Shown in pieces: positions 1 through 7,099 of a DNA stretch of 13,497 nucleotides. Source of the DNA: Lentisphaerota bacterium (lineage in GTDB: Bacteria; Verrucomicrobiota; Lentisphaeria; Victivallales; GWF2-50-93); assembly GCA_025360875.1 (NCBI GenBank), contig JANYBI010000224.1:1-13497 (forward strand). The letters are read 5' to 3'. Numbering within the stretch: position 1 is the stretch's first letter; each line of letters begins with the position of its first letter. Both the position numbers and the translations under genes were made by a program. The notes under the pieces were generated by a model that had not been told where the DNA came from, ran no database searches, and saw only the letters and a list, made by a program, of their open reading frames with translations.

Positions 1-1239
1 TGGGTTGCAGCGGCGCTCAACCACCAGTGCCGTCTTACCCCTGCCCGTGGAAATAATTTTCTAGTCGTCCTTGAACTCGGCGCTTCCTTATCTTCCACCA
101 AGATCAACCGTTTGCTGGATGCCTGCCATGCCATACTTCCCCTCCTTAACGGAAGCATCAGGCGCGCCTGGCACCTGGCTCCATACTGGCAACCGGGGCC
201 AGGTTCCGGAGTCCTGTTTTCAGAACAATCAGAGAAAGACAATACAGATGTCGTCCCCATCATCCAGGCATTTGCCAATGAACCGCTGCCAGACAGGACA
301 AGCATTGAGATAAAACTTATTTCCCGCAAAGGATCAGGATATCTCATCTTCAAATTCAGCCATCTCCTTTTTGATGGTCGAGGTGCCGAACTTTTCCTGA
401 GATCCATTCACGATGGGCATTCGGAAATCATGGCTATGCATCCGGGCCTGCCACATCCTGAACTCAATAACTGGACACAGCAATTCCAGGCCGGTAAAAT
501 TGTCCACCGTAAAAGACTGGCAATCCTGGAGCAACATAAGCTCGCCGCCCTCCCATCTGAGCACTTGACCACGATGCCAGCCAGATTCCGCGTAATACAA
601 TTGGACTCTGCCGCCAGCGCAGATATTCAGAGGAAATCCGAACGCGAAGCCGATCCATTCATGCTCGGAATTTACCTGGCGTCTATCATCTGCCTATGTT
701 ATGATCATTTTTTGAACATACGCGGCATCAAAGGAGATATGATGCTGCCAATGTCGGTTGATCTACGGGGATTCGGCGTTCCCGCCAAGACAATTTTTTT
801 CAATCAATGGAGTTTCTCACCGCTGATAGCCGAACGCGATGAACACAGGAAACTTGCCGACTGGACAGAAAAATTAAAAAAACAGATGATGTCAAATGCC
901 GCTGAAAAGATACCTCAGTCGCTTCGAACTGCATCCTTGCTGTCCCGTATCCTTCCATTGCCAATCATGTCGCTCTTTGCAAAAAACATCTTCGGCCAGA
1001 CTGCCGGAAGCATTATGTTCTCATTTGTGTCGGGAAGCTCCCTCCCCCAGGTTTTTATTGAAACTCCACTGCTCAACATATACCACCTGCCACTTATGCC
1101 GCCGCATCCCGGTATCGGAGTATTCTTCAACAGTTTCGATAATCGCATTAATGCTGTAATTTCCTACCGGGAAGGGATACTTTCCGAGGATGAAATTGAC
1201 GAATTCACCCGTTCCATTGGAAAATGCCTGAGACAATAA
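1..1239 (+). CDS. Condensation-domain / WS-DGAT-like acyltransferase, 5'-truncated by window edge
   Basis: The reading frame is open from base 1 to the TAA at 1237-1239, so the start lies left of the window and at least 412 residues are encoded. A TTG at 112 could be mistaken for a start, but the coding pattern (residues like WVAALNHQCRLTPARG, then a beta strand and helix) begins before it. The best motif is SHLLFDGRG, the HxxxDG signature of the chloramphenicol-acetyltransferase/condensation superfamily, with His121 and Asp125 counted from the window edge; the usual first His is Ser. The C-terminal part (IYHLPLMPPHPGIGVFFNSF then YREGILSEDEIDEF) resembles the end of WS/DGAT and phthiocerol-type acyltransferases. 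Because the motif normally sits near residue 130-140, only a short N-terminus is probably missing. It likely transfers an acyl group from a CoA or carrier protein to an alcohol or amine. The next gene, an acyl ligase, follows at once. The fold assignment is fairly sure; the substrate is unknown. Confidence 0.72.
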   Translation, partial: WVAAALNHQCRLTPARGNNFLVVLELGASLSSTKINRLLDACHAILPLLNGSIRRAWHLAPYWQPGPGSGVLFSEQSEKDNTDVVPIIQAFANEPLPDRTSIEIKLISRKGSGYLIFKFSHLLFDGRGAELFLRSIHDGHSEIMAMHPGLPHPELNNWTQQFQAGKIVHRKRLAILEQHKLAALPSEHLTTMPARFRVIQLDSAASADIQRKSEREADPFMLGIYLASIICLCYDHFLNIRGIKGDMMLPMSVDLRGFGVPAKTIFFNQWSFSPLIAERDEHRKLADWTEKLKKQMMSNAAEKIPQSLRTASLLSRILPLPIMSLFAKNIFGQTAGSIMFSFVSGSSLPQVFIETPLLNIYHLPLMPPHPGIGVFFNSFDNRINAVISYREGILSEDEIDEFTRSIGKCLRQ

Positions 1240-1251
1240 TTGACTGGAAGC

Positions 1252-2679
1252 ATGAATATTTATCGGACAATAAGGGAAAAAGTCTCATCTTATGACGGCA
1301 CAGCTGTCATCGATGATGGTCGAGCCATAAAATACCAGGCGCTGTTTGCAGATGTTGAAAAAACTGCGGCAATACTTAAATCATCAGGAATTGTTCCCGA
1401 CTCCAGGGTTGCCATCAATGGGGACAACTCCTATGAATATGTGATCATCTGCCTGGCGCTTCTATCCGTCGACGCCGTCATTGTCCCGATATCAATCCAC
1501 GCCACCGCTGCGGAGTCGGAAAACATTATCGAACGTATCGCTGTAAATTTCCTAATCTCCGACAAGCCAAACGCAAACGGAGTCCCGCTGTTTGAAGGAA
1601 ATGTCCATCCATACAGAATTAATCCGACCAACTGCGAAACCAATCCTGTCATATTGCCTGATGGCCGTCGCCCAGCCTTCATCCGCTTTTCATCAGGGAC
1701 AACTGGGAGCAGCAAAGGAGTAGTACTCTCCCATCATGCCATTCTCGAACGGACTGCGGCCTGCACCGGACTGGGTATAACTCGCGGCGAACATATCCTG
1801 TGGGTATTGGACATGGCATTTCATTTTATAGTCACCATCCTGCTTTTTATACGCAAATCCGCGACCATTGTCATATGCGGACGACCCGTAGAAACCAAGA
1901 TGATTTCCACCTTGCGACAATTCCCCATCCGTCTCATATATGCAACCCCCTACCATTACCGTCTGATGATCAGTTCCTCTGAACTCAAGAAAGAGGACAT
2001 ATCGGGAACCCGTCTTTTGATTTCCACTGCCATGAGGCTCACAACAGCCGATGCAGATGACTTCAAGCGTAAATTCGATGTCAACCTGGCACAGGCCTAT
2101 GGAATTATTGAACTTGGATTACCCTGCCTGAACAATTCAGGCGCAACTGAAAAGATTGACTCTGTCGGACTGATTCAACCCGGGTACGGCGTGCAGATCA
2201 TCAACCCCGATCCTGACGGCATTGGCGAAATACTCATTCAAGGACCCGGCATGTTTGATGCCTATTTTTCCCCGTTCCTTCTGGTGAAGCATGTATGCCC
2301 TGACGGATGGTTCAATACTGGAGACCTTGGCTATATTGACAAAGACCGTTATCTTTTCATCGTCGGACGCTCAAAGAATGTGATAAATTTTGTAGGCATG
2401 AAAATATTTCCAGATGAGGTTGAATCCATCCTCTGTTCTCATCCGCTGATTTCCGAAGCCCGGGTCTATGGCAGGAAAGACCCGCTTTTCAGTGAAATTC
2501 CGGTGGCTGAAATAGTCCTTAAGAATCCGGAACAGCCCGTCACGGATCTGACCCGGCAAATACGCCGTTATTGTTATTCCCGTTTATCTGAGTACAAAGT
2601 CCCCAAGGAATTCTTGGTCGTAACTGCTATTCCTAAAACTCTCAGCGGTAAAATAGCAAGACGCGGGAAAGAACAATGA
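1252..2679 (+). CDS. AMP-dependent acyl/aryl-CoA (or acyl-ACP) synthetase, ANL superfamily
   Basis: This 475-residue ANL-family adenylating enzyme would activate a carboxylic acid as acyl-AMP and pass it to CoA or a carrier thiol. Visible motifs, in order: the P-loop-like SSGTTGSSKG at residues 147-156; an A5-type QAYGIIELG with Tyr283 and Glu287 (usually GYGxTE, so slightly divergent); the A7 motif NTGDLGYID with the ribose-binding Asp358; the hinge region GRSKNVINFVGMKIFPDEVE; and the A10 motif PKTLSGKIARR with catalytic Lys467. Length is at the short end for the family, closer to stand-alone adenylation domains and long-chain acyl-AMP ligases. I chose ATG 1252; a TTG at 1240, directly after the upstream stop, would add four residues, and neither has a well-spaced ribosome binding site, which suggests translational coupling. 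It sits between an acyltransferase and a methyltransferase, so it probably primes the acid that they assemble. Substrate unknown. Confidence 0.9.
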   Translation: MNIYRTIREKVSSYDGTAVIDDGRAIKYQALFADVEKTAAILKSSGIVPDSRVAINGDNSYEYVIICLALLSVDAVIVPISIHATAAESENIIERIAVNFLISDKPNANGVPLFEGNVHPYRINPTNCETNPVILPDGRRPAFIRFSSGTTGSSKGVVLSHHAILERTAACTGLGITRGEHILWVLDMAFHFIVTILLFIRKSATIVICGRPVETKMISTLRQFPIRLIYATPYHYRLMISSSELKKEDISGTRLLISTAMRLTTADADDFKRKFDVNLAQAYGIIELGLPCLNNSGATEKIDSVGLIQPGYGVQIINPDPDGIGEILIQGPGMFDAYFSPFLLVKHVCPDGWFNTGDLGYIDKDRYLFIVGRSKNVINFVGMKIFPDEVESILCSHPLISEARVYGRKDPLFSEIPVAEIVLKNPEQPVTDLTRQIRRYCYSRLSEYKVPKEFLVVTAIPKTLSGKIARRGKEQ

Positions 2680-3467
2680 AGCGCTACCGAATTAAAGAGT
2701 TCCATGAATCCAGCTATTGCCCTCAATGCTGGCGCGACGGCCTGACCAATTTTCTTAACTTTTTTGCTACTTACACGGACGTCTATGGGAAGGCTGTTCC
2801 GTTAGTGGATGACCTTCTGCGTCAAAGTGGAGAGAATACCATCGTTGACCTCTGTAGCGGCAACGGCTTCTACATGTTGCGATTTTTAAAGTCATTGAAA
2901 AAATTTGTTCCCGCCCGGGATGTCCAGGTTCTTCTGACCGATCGTTATCCCAGCAGGAGTTCAGCCCGGGAAATCGCGAAACTTAAAAATGGAAATGTCG
3001 TATACTTTCCTGAATCGATTGACGCCATCGACGCCTTGCGCAGAATTCCAGATATTCATGTCATGTTTTCGGCCATGCACCATTTTGATGAAGAAGAACT
3101 GACGGCATTGCTGCAAACCGCCACCGTCAACAAACGTCCAGTTGCCTTTTCCGATTATTCCAGACGCAACCTGCCCGCGGATCTGCTTCCTCTACTATTG
3201 GTACCCCTCTTAATTTTCCTGGTCGGTCCGCTGATTCGTCCATTTTCGTGGCGTCAGCTCTTTTTCATCTATGTTGTACCTGCAATTCCGTTCCTCGTAA
3301 TGGTGGACGGTTTCATATCCCGCCTCCGGAGCTACAATTGCCTTGAACTGCGTAATATGATTAAGGCCCTCGGCGATACTCCAGATTATCATTGGGAATC
3401 CGGCAAATTCAGTTCAATACTGGGACTTTGCACCGTACGTTTCATTATCGGAGCCCCGAGAGGATAG
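2676..3467 (+). CDS. Class I SAM-dependent methyltransferase with hydrophobic C-terminal segments
   Basis: A 263-residue protein whose ATG overlaps the ligase stop (ATGA, 2676-2679), so the two are translationally coupled. The SAM-binding motif I is VDLCSGNGF (residues 57-65, Asp58, Gly62, Gly64); motif II-like acid in LLTDRYPS; motif IV region MFSAMHHFDEEEL near residues 130-141. After the Rossmann core come two strongly hydrophobic stretches, about residues 167-190 (LLPLLLVPLLIFLVGPLI) and 194-212 (QLFFIYVVPAIPFLVMVDG), which could anchor it to the membrane or form a lipid-binding cap. The pattern PFSW..L...Y..P.IP....DG..S.LR.Y, ending in a Y.W.SGK element, matches an uncharacterised bacterial methyltransferase family as I remember it. 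The N-terminal CPQC pair (Cys15, Cys18) is unusual. It probably methylates a lipid-like or hydrophobic product of the operon. Fold confident; substrate unknown. Confidence 0.82.
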   Translation: MKRYRIKEFHESSYCPQCWRDGLTNFLNFFATYTDVYGKAVPLVDDLLRQSGENTIVDLCSGNGFYMLRFLKSLKKFVPARDVQVLLTDRYPSRSSAREIAKLKNGNVVYFPESIDAIDALRRIPDIHVMFSAMHHFDEEELTALLQTATVNKRPVAFSDYSRRNLPADLLPLLLVPLLIFLVGPLIRPFSWRQLFFIYVVPAIPFLVMVDGFISRLRSYNCLELRNMIKALGDTPDYHWESGKFSSILGLCTVRFIIGAPRG

Positions 3468-3488
3468 AACTTGAAATTGCCTCGGACT

Positions 3489-4910
3489 TCAACGGACCCC
3501 AGCCGGTACCCGAGTAGTCGGGTCTATGATCTTTGCGGCATCCAACTGTCTTACGGGCACATCCTGGAGATCTACGTCCACGTCGGTCACCCATGCCATA
3601 CCCTTGCCGTCCAGGACGACTTCGAACCAGATCAGATAATCGAAGTCCTCTTCCGGAACTTCCAGGGGCGGAACTGTGATCCGAACCCAGCCGTCCGTCG
3701 TTCCATTCACCGGCTCGCTCTGGATAGTCTTCACCCATTCGACATGAGGAGTCGGATGCCAGACGAACGTATGATAGAGCAGGCGTATGGACACGCCTTT
3801 CCCCGTAACACCTTCAGTCCTGGCAAGCGCGTTGATCCGCAGGACCTTCTTTGCTGGAATCTGGGTCGGCGGCTCAGCCTTCCAGACCAATTCTTCCGGC
3901 TTGTTATTCCAGAGACGGAGCGACCCTTTGCTGGCATGCCCTGTTTCGCGGTCCCATACCTTATGTGGAGGGGTCTGACGGAATCCGGAGGCGTCATCGG
4001 CTCCGCCGATATCCACTGCGCTCATGAAGGAATTCATCCCAATCGCGAGACGCGGATAGTCATGCGTAGCGCGATCCTCCGCAGTTACCGGAATGCGGCG
4101 CGCCTTCGTCTTCAGCGCGCGGGATTCGGAATCCGAAAGATACTTGATCACATAGTCTATCTCCATCACCTGCCCTGGCCTGACAGGTTCCGGGATGCGC
4201 ACTATGCAGTGAAGATCGTAGAACATGTCGCAAATGGCCCATGTCGGCTGAAGACTGCTTTTGGTCACCTCGACAACCGGGCTAGCGGCTTCCTTGCCGA
4301 AAAAGCCGGCCACCGAGCCCTGGGCAAAAGTCAATGTGTCAATTTTTACGGAATAATGCATCATATGCTGATGCGGGAATTCCCATATCACCCCATCACG
4401 GTCCGTCATCAGCGTCCGGTCATATTCCTTGTCAGGTTCAAACAGAAAGCAGCGTCCGCATTTGGCGGGATAGATGTTGTTGTATTCGAGAGACGGCATT
4501 TTTACCGGGTCCTTCGCACGGCAAATGATGGTCGAGCGGAACGTCCAGAAATACCGGGCCCTCTTGCTGTCGGTCGAGAGAATCGCCTCCGTGACGGCCT
4601 CGAAACTGCCGTCCTGTGACTGGCTGGTGCCAACTAGGCGGATACGCTTTCCGCCGTCAAGGAGTTCCCAGCGCTTGTCAAGCACTTTTTCGCAGAGATG
4701 GGGAGGAAACAGCAGGAGTTTGAGCCCTAGCGTGTAGCAGAGATGCGTCTCCTTTCGGAGCGACTTCAACTGCGGTCCGTCCTCCATTGGCGACTTGAGC
4801 AGCCAGTCTATATAGCCCTGGCTTGTCACATATGCAACCGTCCGTCCGGAATCGTTGATCGCCCAGCAACCGGGGCCGATATCTTCCACCTTGAACAATA
4901 TTTCGCTCAC
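3489..4910 (-). CDS. Protein of unknown function with C-terminal CBM4/9-like beta-sandwich
   Basis: I do not recognise this 473-residue protein as a named enzyme. The start is GTG at 4908-4910, fixed by a strong GAGGAG seven bases upstream. No signal peptide or membrane helix is visible, so it looks cytoplasmic. Residues 1-300 appear rich in beta strands, with a central segment (about 142-235) carrying clustered His and Cys: CGRC at 151-154, FPHQHMMH at 178-185. The C-terminal 130 residues begin with DRETGHASKGSLRLWNN (320-336) and end with GWVRITVPPLEVP and GMAWVTDVDVDL (407-448), the strand pattern of galactose-binding / CBM4-9-like jelly rolls. A carbohydrate-related role is therefore plausible but inferred. 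It lies 24 bp downstream of a CII-like regulator gene and is convergent with the methyltransferase (21 bp between stops). A 382-aa open frame on the opposite strand here looks like an antisense shadow. Confidence 0.78.
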   Translation of the reverse strand: MSEILFKVEDIGPGCWAINDSGRTVAYVTSQGYIDWLLKSPMEDGPQLKSLRKETHLCYTLGLKLLLFPPHLCEKVLDKRWELLDGGKRIRLVGTSQSQDGSFEAVTEAILSTDSKRARYFWTFRSTIICRAKDPVKMPSLEYNNIYPAKCGRCFLFEPDKEYDRTLMTDRDGVIWEFPHQHMMHYSVKIDTLTFAQGSVAGFFGKEAASPVVEVTKSSLQPTWAICDMFYDLHCIVRIPEPVRPGQVMEIDYVIKYLSDSESRALKTKARRIPVTAEDRATHDYPRLAIGMNSFMSAVDIGGADDASGFRQTPPHKVWDRETGHASKGSLRLWNNKPEELVWKAEPPTQIPAKKVLRINALARTEGVTGKGVSIRLLYHTFVWHPTPHVEWVKTIQSEPVNGTTDGWVRITVPPLEVPEEDFDYLIWFEVVLDGKGMAWVTDVDVDLQDVPVRQLDAAKIIDPTTRVPAGVR

Positions 4911-4917
4911 GGCTGAA

Positions 4918-4923
4918 CTCCTC
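4918..4923 (-). promoter_or_regulatory. Ribosome binding site fixing the GTG start of the 473-aa protein
   Basis: The minus strand reads GAGGAG here, seven bases before GTG 4910-4908. It falls in the 24-bp gap after the small regulator's stop codon, so the downstream gene has its own efficient initiation site while probably sharing the upstream transcript. Confidence 0.7.
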
Positions 4924-4934
4924 TTTTTACAATT

Positions 4935-5369
4935 TTATTTCACAAATCCATATTCACAGGCTAGCACAAATGATTCGAGGTTCCTCTTGAGATCCTCCCA
5001 TTCCTTCCTTATCCTGACTGCCTCGCTCTTTGATATTTCACCGTCCTCCATGGCTTTGCCGATCTCATCTATCAGGTGGCTGAATTCCTGGAGCGCCACG
5101 GACACGTATTTCTGCGAACTTCCATTCTTGCTTGTAGACACCTCAGGATTCGCCACAAAATAGCCGTTCAATTCCTCGGACACAAATTCAAGAGGCGCAG
5201 AACTCTCAGTAGCATTGCAGAAATCAAGGAAACGCTGGACAATGTCTTGGCAGCCCATATTTCCGTTCATCTGGTTATACAGCGCAGTGGGAGCTATCTC
5301 CATTATTGACGCTACCTGCCTGACACCTTTTTTCCTGCAGGCTGACTTCATTATCTGTTTGCTGTTCAT
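4935..5369 (-). CDS. Small helix-turn-helix protein resembling phage CII (CP76-type) regulators
   Basis: This 144-residue protein starts at ATG 5369, chosen because AAGGGGA lies about seven bases upstream; a TTG at 5405 would add 12 residues but has no such site. Residues 15-37 (VRQVASIMEIAPTALYNQMNGN region) form a helix-turn-helix typical of CI/CII-like DNA-binding domains, in which the protein helps select 'TALYNQMN' as recognition helix. The phrase about a family member, PF06892 (phage regulatory protein CII, CP76), is from memory of its architecture: N-terminal HTH, short loop, then a long helical tail. The tail here, about residues 85-135, is highly charged (EFSHLIDEIGKAMEDGEIS, then IRKEWEDLKRN) and probably mediates oligomerisation. 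It is the first gene of a two-gene unit with the 473-aa protein. No other phage genes are near, so it looks domesticated or simply a chromosomal regulator. Family assignment moderate; target unknown. Confidence 0.68.
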   Translation of the reverse strand: MNSKQIMKSACRKKGVRQVASIMEIAPTALYNQMNGNMGCQDIVQRFLDFCNATESSAPLEFVSEELNGYFVANPEVSTSKNGSSQKYVSVALQEFSHLIDEIGKAMEDGEISKSEAVRIRKEWEDLKRNLESFVLACEYGFVK

Positions 5370-5512
5370 GGCAGTTCCCCTTGATGTTCCCGTAATATAT
5401 CCCAATGTCCGTCTATATAAAGCGGATAATCTTACTTCGCGCAGCAGCGACGATATAAGAATATCTTCAAGAATCTAAGAAATGATTGATTGTTCTGGAT
5501 TCAAATGATTTA

Positions 5513-5542
5513 TTGATGGGCGAGTGAAAGACAAATTATAAA
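5513..5542 (+). promoter_or_regulatory. Putative sigma70-type promoter for the UROD-like gene
   Basis: TTGATG (5513-5518) is followed after 18 bases by TATAAA (5537-5542), a good -10 and acceptable -35 box. It lies about 75 bases before the ATG at 5617 in the 247-bp divergent gap between the CII-like gene and the UROD-like gene. Prediction only; promoter consensus in this lineage may differ. Confidence 0.33.
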
Positions 5543-5616
5543 TTCTTAACAAGGTCGCTGCATGTAATCCCGCTCCGCGAGATACTTGAGCGTATCGTTA
5601 GCAGTAAGGAGAAAAG

Positions 5617-6648
5617 ATGACATCACGAGAAAGAATATTGGCGACGGTGAAATTCCAGCATACTGATCACCTCGCTGTTGACCTCATGGAGGGTGCAGCC
5701 TGGCCGGAACTGATGGAATATTTCAAATCGCGGCATGGCCTGCGGAATGTCGATGAGATTCAAGATCACCTCGGAACCGACTGCCGATGGATCGGTCTCC
5801 GCTATATAGGCCCGGTCTGTGACGATCCGCCGTCACCGGCAAAGAAGGATGCCGAGAAAATGGATTCCGGGCTGTTCCCAGGGGCATCACTGGCCAACGC
5901 CCAGACGGTTGCCGATGTGGAAAGACGCAAGTGGCCTGATCCTTCGTGGCTTGTACCGGACGATTTTCGCGAAGCCCGCAGGCGGTGGCCGGACCACGCT
6001 ATTGTTTTCGGCCATAGCTGGATGCCCCTGTTCTGGACCGCGTGCCAGGAATTCGGAATGGAAGAGGCGCTTGTCAAGATGTACACCCAGCCCGATGTCT
6101 TCGAGGCTTTCGTGTCCCGGCAGCACGACTACTACATGGATATCCTATCCCGCGCACTGGAAGCAGCTCGCGGAATCTGCGACATCTGCTGGCTCGGTGA
6201 TGACTACGCCAGCCAGACCCAGATGATGTTCAATCCGGAGCTGTGGCGCAAGCTGATCAAGCCCTATCTGGCGAAACAGGTGGAACTTGCGCGCCGGAAC
6301 GGCATGTATGTCTTTTTCCATTCGTGCGGCAACATACGCAGCATTCTGCCGGACCTGATCGACATCGGCGTCAATGCGCACCTTGTCTTCCAGACGACAG
6401 CGTCCGACATGGACGCCGTTTCGATTGCCAGGGAATTCGGCGGCCGTATCGCGTTCTATGGCGGCATGGACGTGCAACATCTGCTCTCCACTGGCACGCC
6501 TGGTGAAGTTGCGGACACGGTCAGGAGCAATGCCAAAGCCTTCGAGAAATATGGCGGGTACATCGTTGCGAACTCCCATCACGGAGTCAGCACGATCAGA
6601 GGTGAGAATATCGAGGCAATGTGCAAGTCGGCAATAGGTCATTCATAG
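5617..6648 (+). CDS. Uroporphyrinogen decarboxylase-like (URO-D / MtaA-CmuA family) protein
   Basis: A 343-residue (alpha/beta)8-barrel protein of the URO-D superfamily (PF01208). ATG 5617 has AGGAG five bases upstream. The N-terminus MTSRERILATVKFQHTDHLAVD is the usual family opening (xxRERxxAxxxxxxPDRxPV). Near the C-terminus FFHSCGN holds the HxCG pair (His235, Cys237) that binds zinc in MtaA-type methyltransferases, and AFYGGMDVQHLLSTGTPGEV followed by VANSHHGVSTIRGENIEAM matches the barrel's final strands. The Arg-rich coproporphyrin-binding N-terminal motif of true HemE is absent and no haem gene is near, so a corrinoid-linked methyltransferase or demethylase role is more likely than haem synthesis. 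No corrinoid protein or activator gene is in the window. Such stand-alone paralogues are, as I recall, abundant in Lentisphaerota and Planctomycetota and mostly uncharacterised. Family confident, function not. Confidence 0.86.
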   Translation: MTSRERILATVKFQHTDHLAVDLMEGAAWPELMEYFKSRHGLRNVDEIQDHLGTDCRWIGLRYIGPVCDDPPSPAKKDAEKMDSGLFPGASLANAQTVADVERRKWPDPSWLVPDDFREARRRWPDHAIVFGHSWMPLFWTACQEFGMEEALVKMYTQPDVFEAFVSRQHDYYMDILSRALEAARGICDICWLGDDYASQTQMMFNPELWRKLIKPYLAKQVELARRNGMYVFFHSCGNIRSILPDLIDIGVNAHLVFQTTASDMDAVSIAREFGGRIAFYGGMDVQHLLSTGTPGEVADTVRSNAKAFEKYGGYIVANSHHGVSTIRGENIEAMCKSAIGHS

Positions 6649-6702
6649 GGAGACGGTACTAATGCGTGCATGAAATAGTTTGCATTGTGAATTTTGTTTT
6701 AA

Positions 6703-6805
6703 GGTAGGGCGCGTTCTCCGTACCGCGCCGCCTGTCCTGACCTGTACTGAGCATGGTCGAAGTAGTTTGTCGAATGAGTGGACGGCTATGGTCTGTCGCG
6801 CCGAA
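6703..6805. repeat. GC-rich hairpin and flank, left part of a composite intergenic repeat
   Basis: This non-coding stretch begins just after the UROD-like gene with a hairpin whose 6-bp arms GGCGCG (6708-6713) and CGCGCC (6724-6729) enclose a 10-base loop. No T-tract follows, so it is not a classical terminator. The sequence then runs without coding character up to the long inverted repeat. From memory, similar blocks (GGTAGGGCGCGTTCTCCG type, and CTGAGCATGGTCGAAGTA) recur between genes in related genomes; that recollection needs a genome search. The bases 6649-6702 before it hold nothing I can name. Confidence 0.5.
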
Positions 6806-6975
6806 GTCCTCCGCAGGAGGGTGTCGAACTTAAGGTTATTCGTTTGTAGTAGCTCGTGTTCGAGCGTTCTTAACGAAATCACGAAACACTGAAGAACGCG
6901 CAAACATGCGCTACTACGAACAAATTCAGCCATTTCTGAACTCATTTCTAAGTCCGACAGGCTCCGCAGGAGGAC
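6806..6975. repeat. 170-bp imperfect palindrome, MITE-like or REP-like element
   Basis: Two nested inverted repeats span the element. The outer arms, 6806-6832 and 6949-6975, both begin GTCCTCC from outside and match at 21 of 27 positions. The inner arms, 6839-6871 and 6892-6924, match at 27 of 33 (core GTAGTAGC against GCTACTAC, ending GTTCTT / AAGAAC) around a 20-base loop. The right side carries about 18 extra bases between inner and outer arms. As RNA the inner arms would fold into a long hairpin. The 12-mer CTCCGCAGGAGG occurs in both ends as a direct copy (6809-6820 and 6962-6973). There is no transposase. The remaining gap, 6976-7099, is AT-rich leader sequence for the HAD gene with no clear signal apart from its ribosome binding site. 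Confidence 0.68.
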
Positions 6976-7099
6976 AAAAACGGAAGAGCTCTACCTAGGG
7001 AAAAACGTAAACATTATTATGAACTCATTAATAACAGACATGATGAAGAGTGACGACTTACACTGCGCCTGATCCGCAGCGTTACTTTCAGGATCGAGC

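Noticed and set aside
3508..3523. Perfect hairpin ACCCGA-GTAG-TCGGGT shortly after the methyltransferase stop, considered as a terminator
   Set aside because: No T-tract follows on either strand and it lies inside the 3' end of the minus-strand gene, so chance or coding constraint explains it equally well.
3471..4619. A 382-codon open frame on the plus strand
   Set aside because: It lies opposite the 473-aa minus-strand gene, which has a strong ribosome binding site and a domain-like pattern. The plus-strand product is rich in Arg, His, Pro and Cys without any recognisable motif, as expected of an antisense shadow.
4935..5369. Evidence for an integrated prophage from the CII-like gene
   Set aside because: No integrase, structural, lysis or replication genes and no attachment-site repeats are visible around it.
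5617..6648. True haem-pathway uroporphyrinogen decarboxylase (hemE)
   Set aside because: The characteristic N-terminal porphyrin-binding motif is not found, the HxCG zinc pair is present, and no other haem gene is adjacent.
6643..6945. A 100-codon minus-strand frame and a 70-codon plus-strand frame through 6680-6892
   Set aside because: Both run across the palindromic repeat, have no convincing ribosome binding site and show no protein-like pattern.
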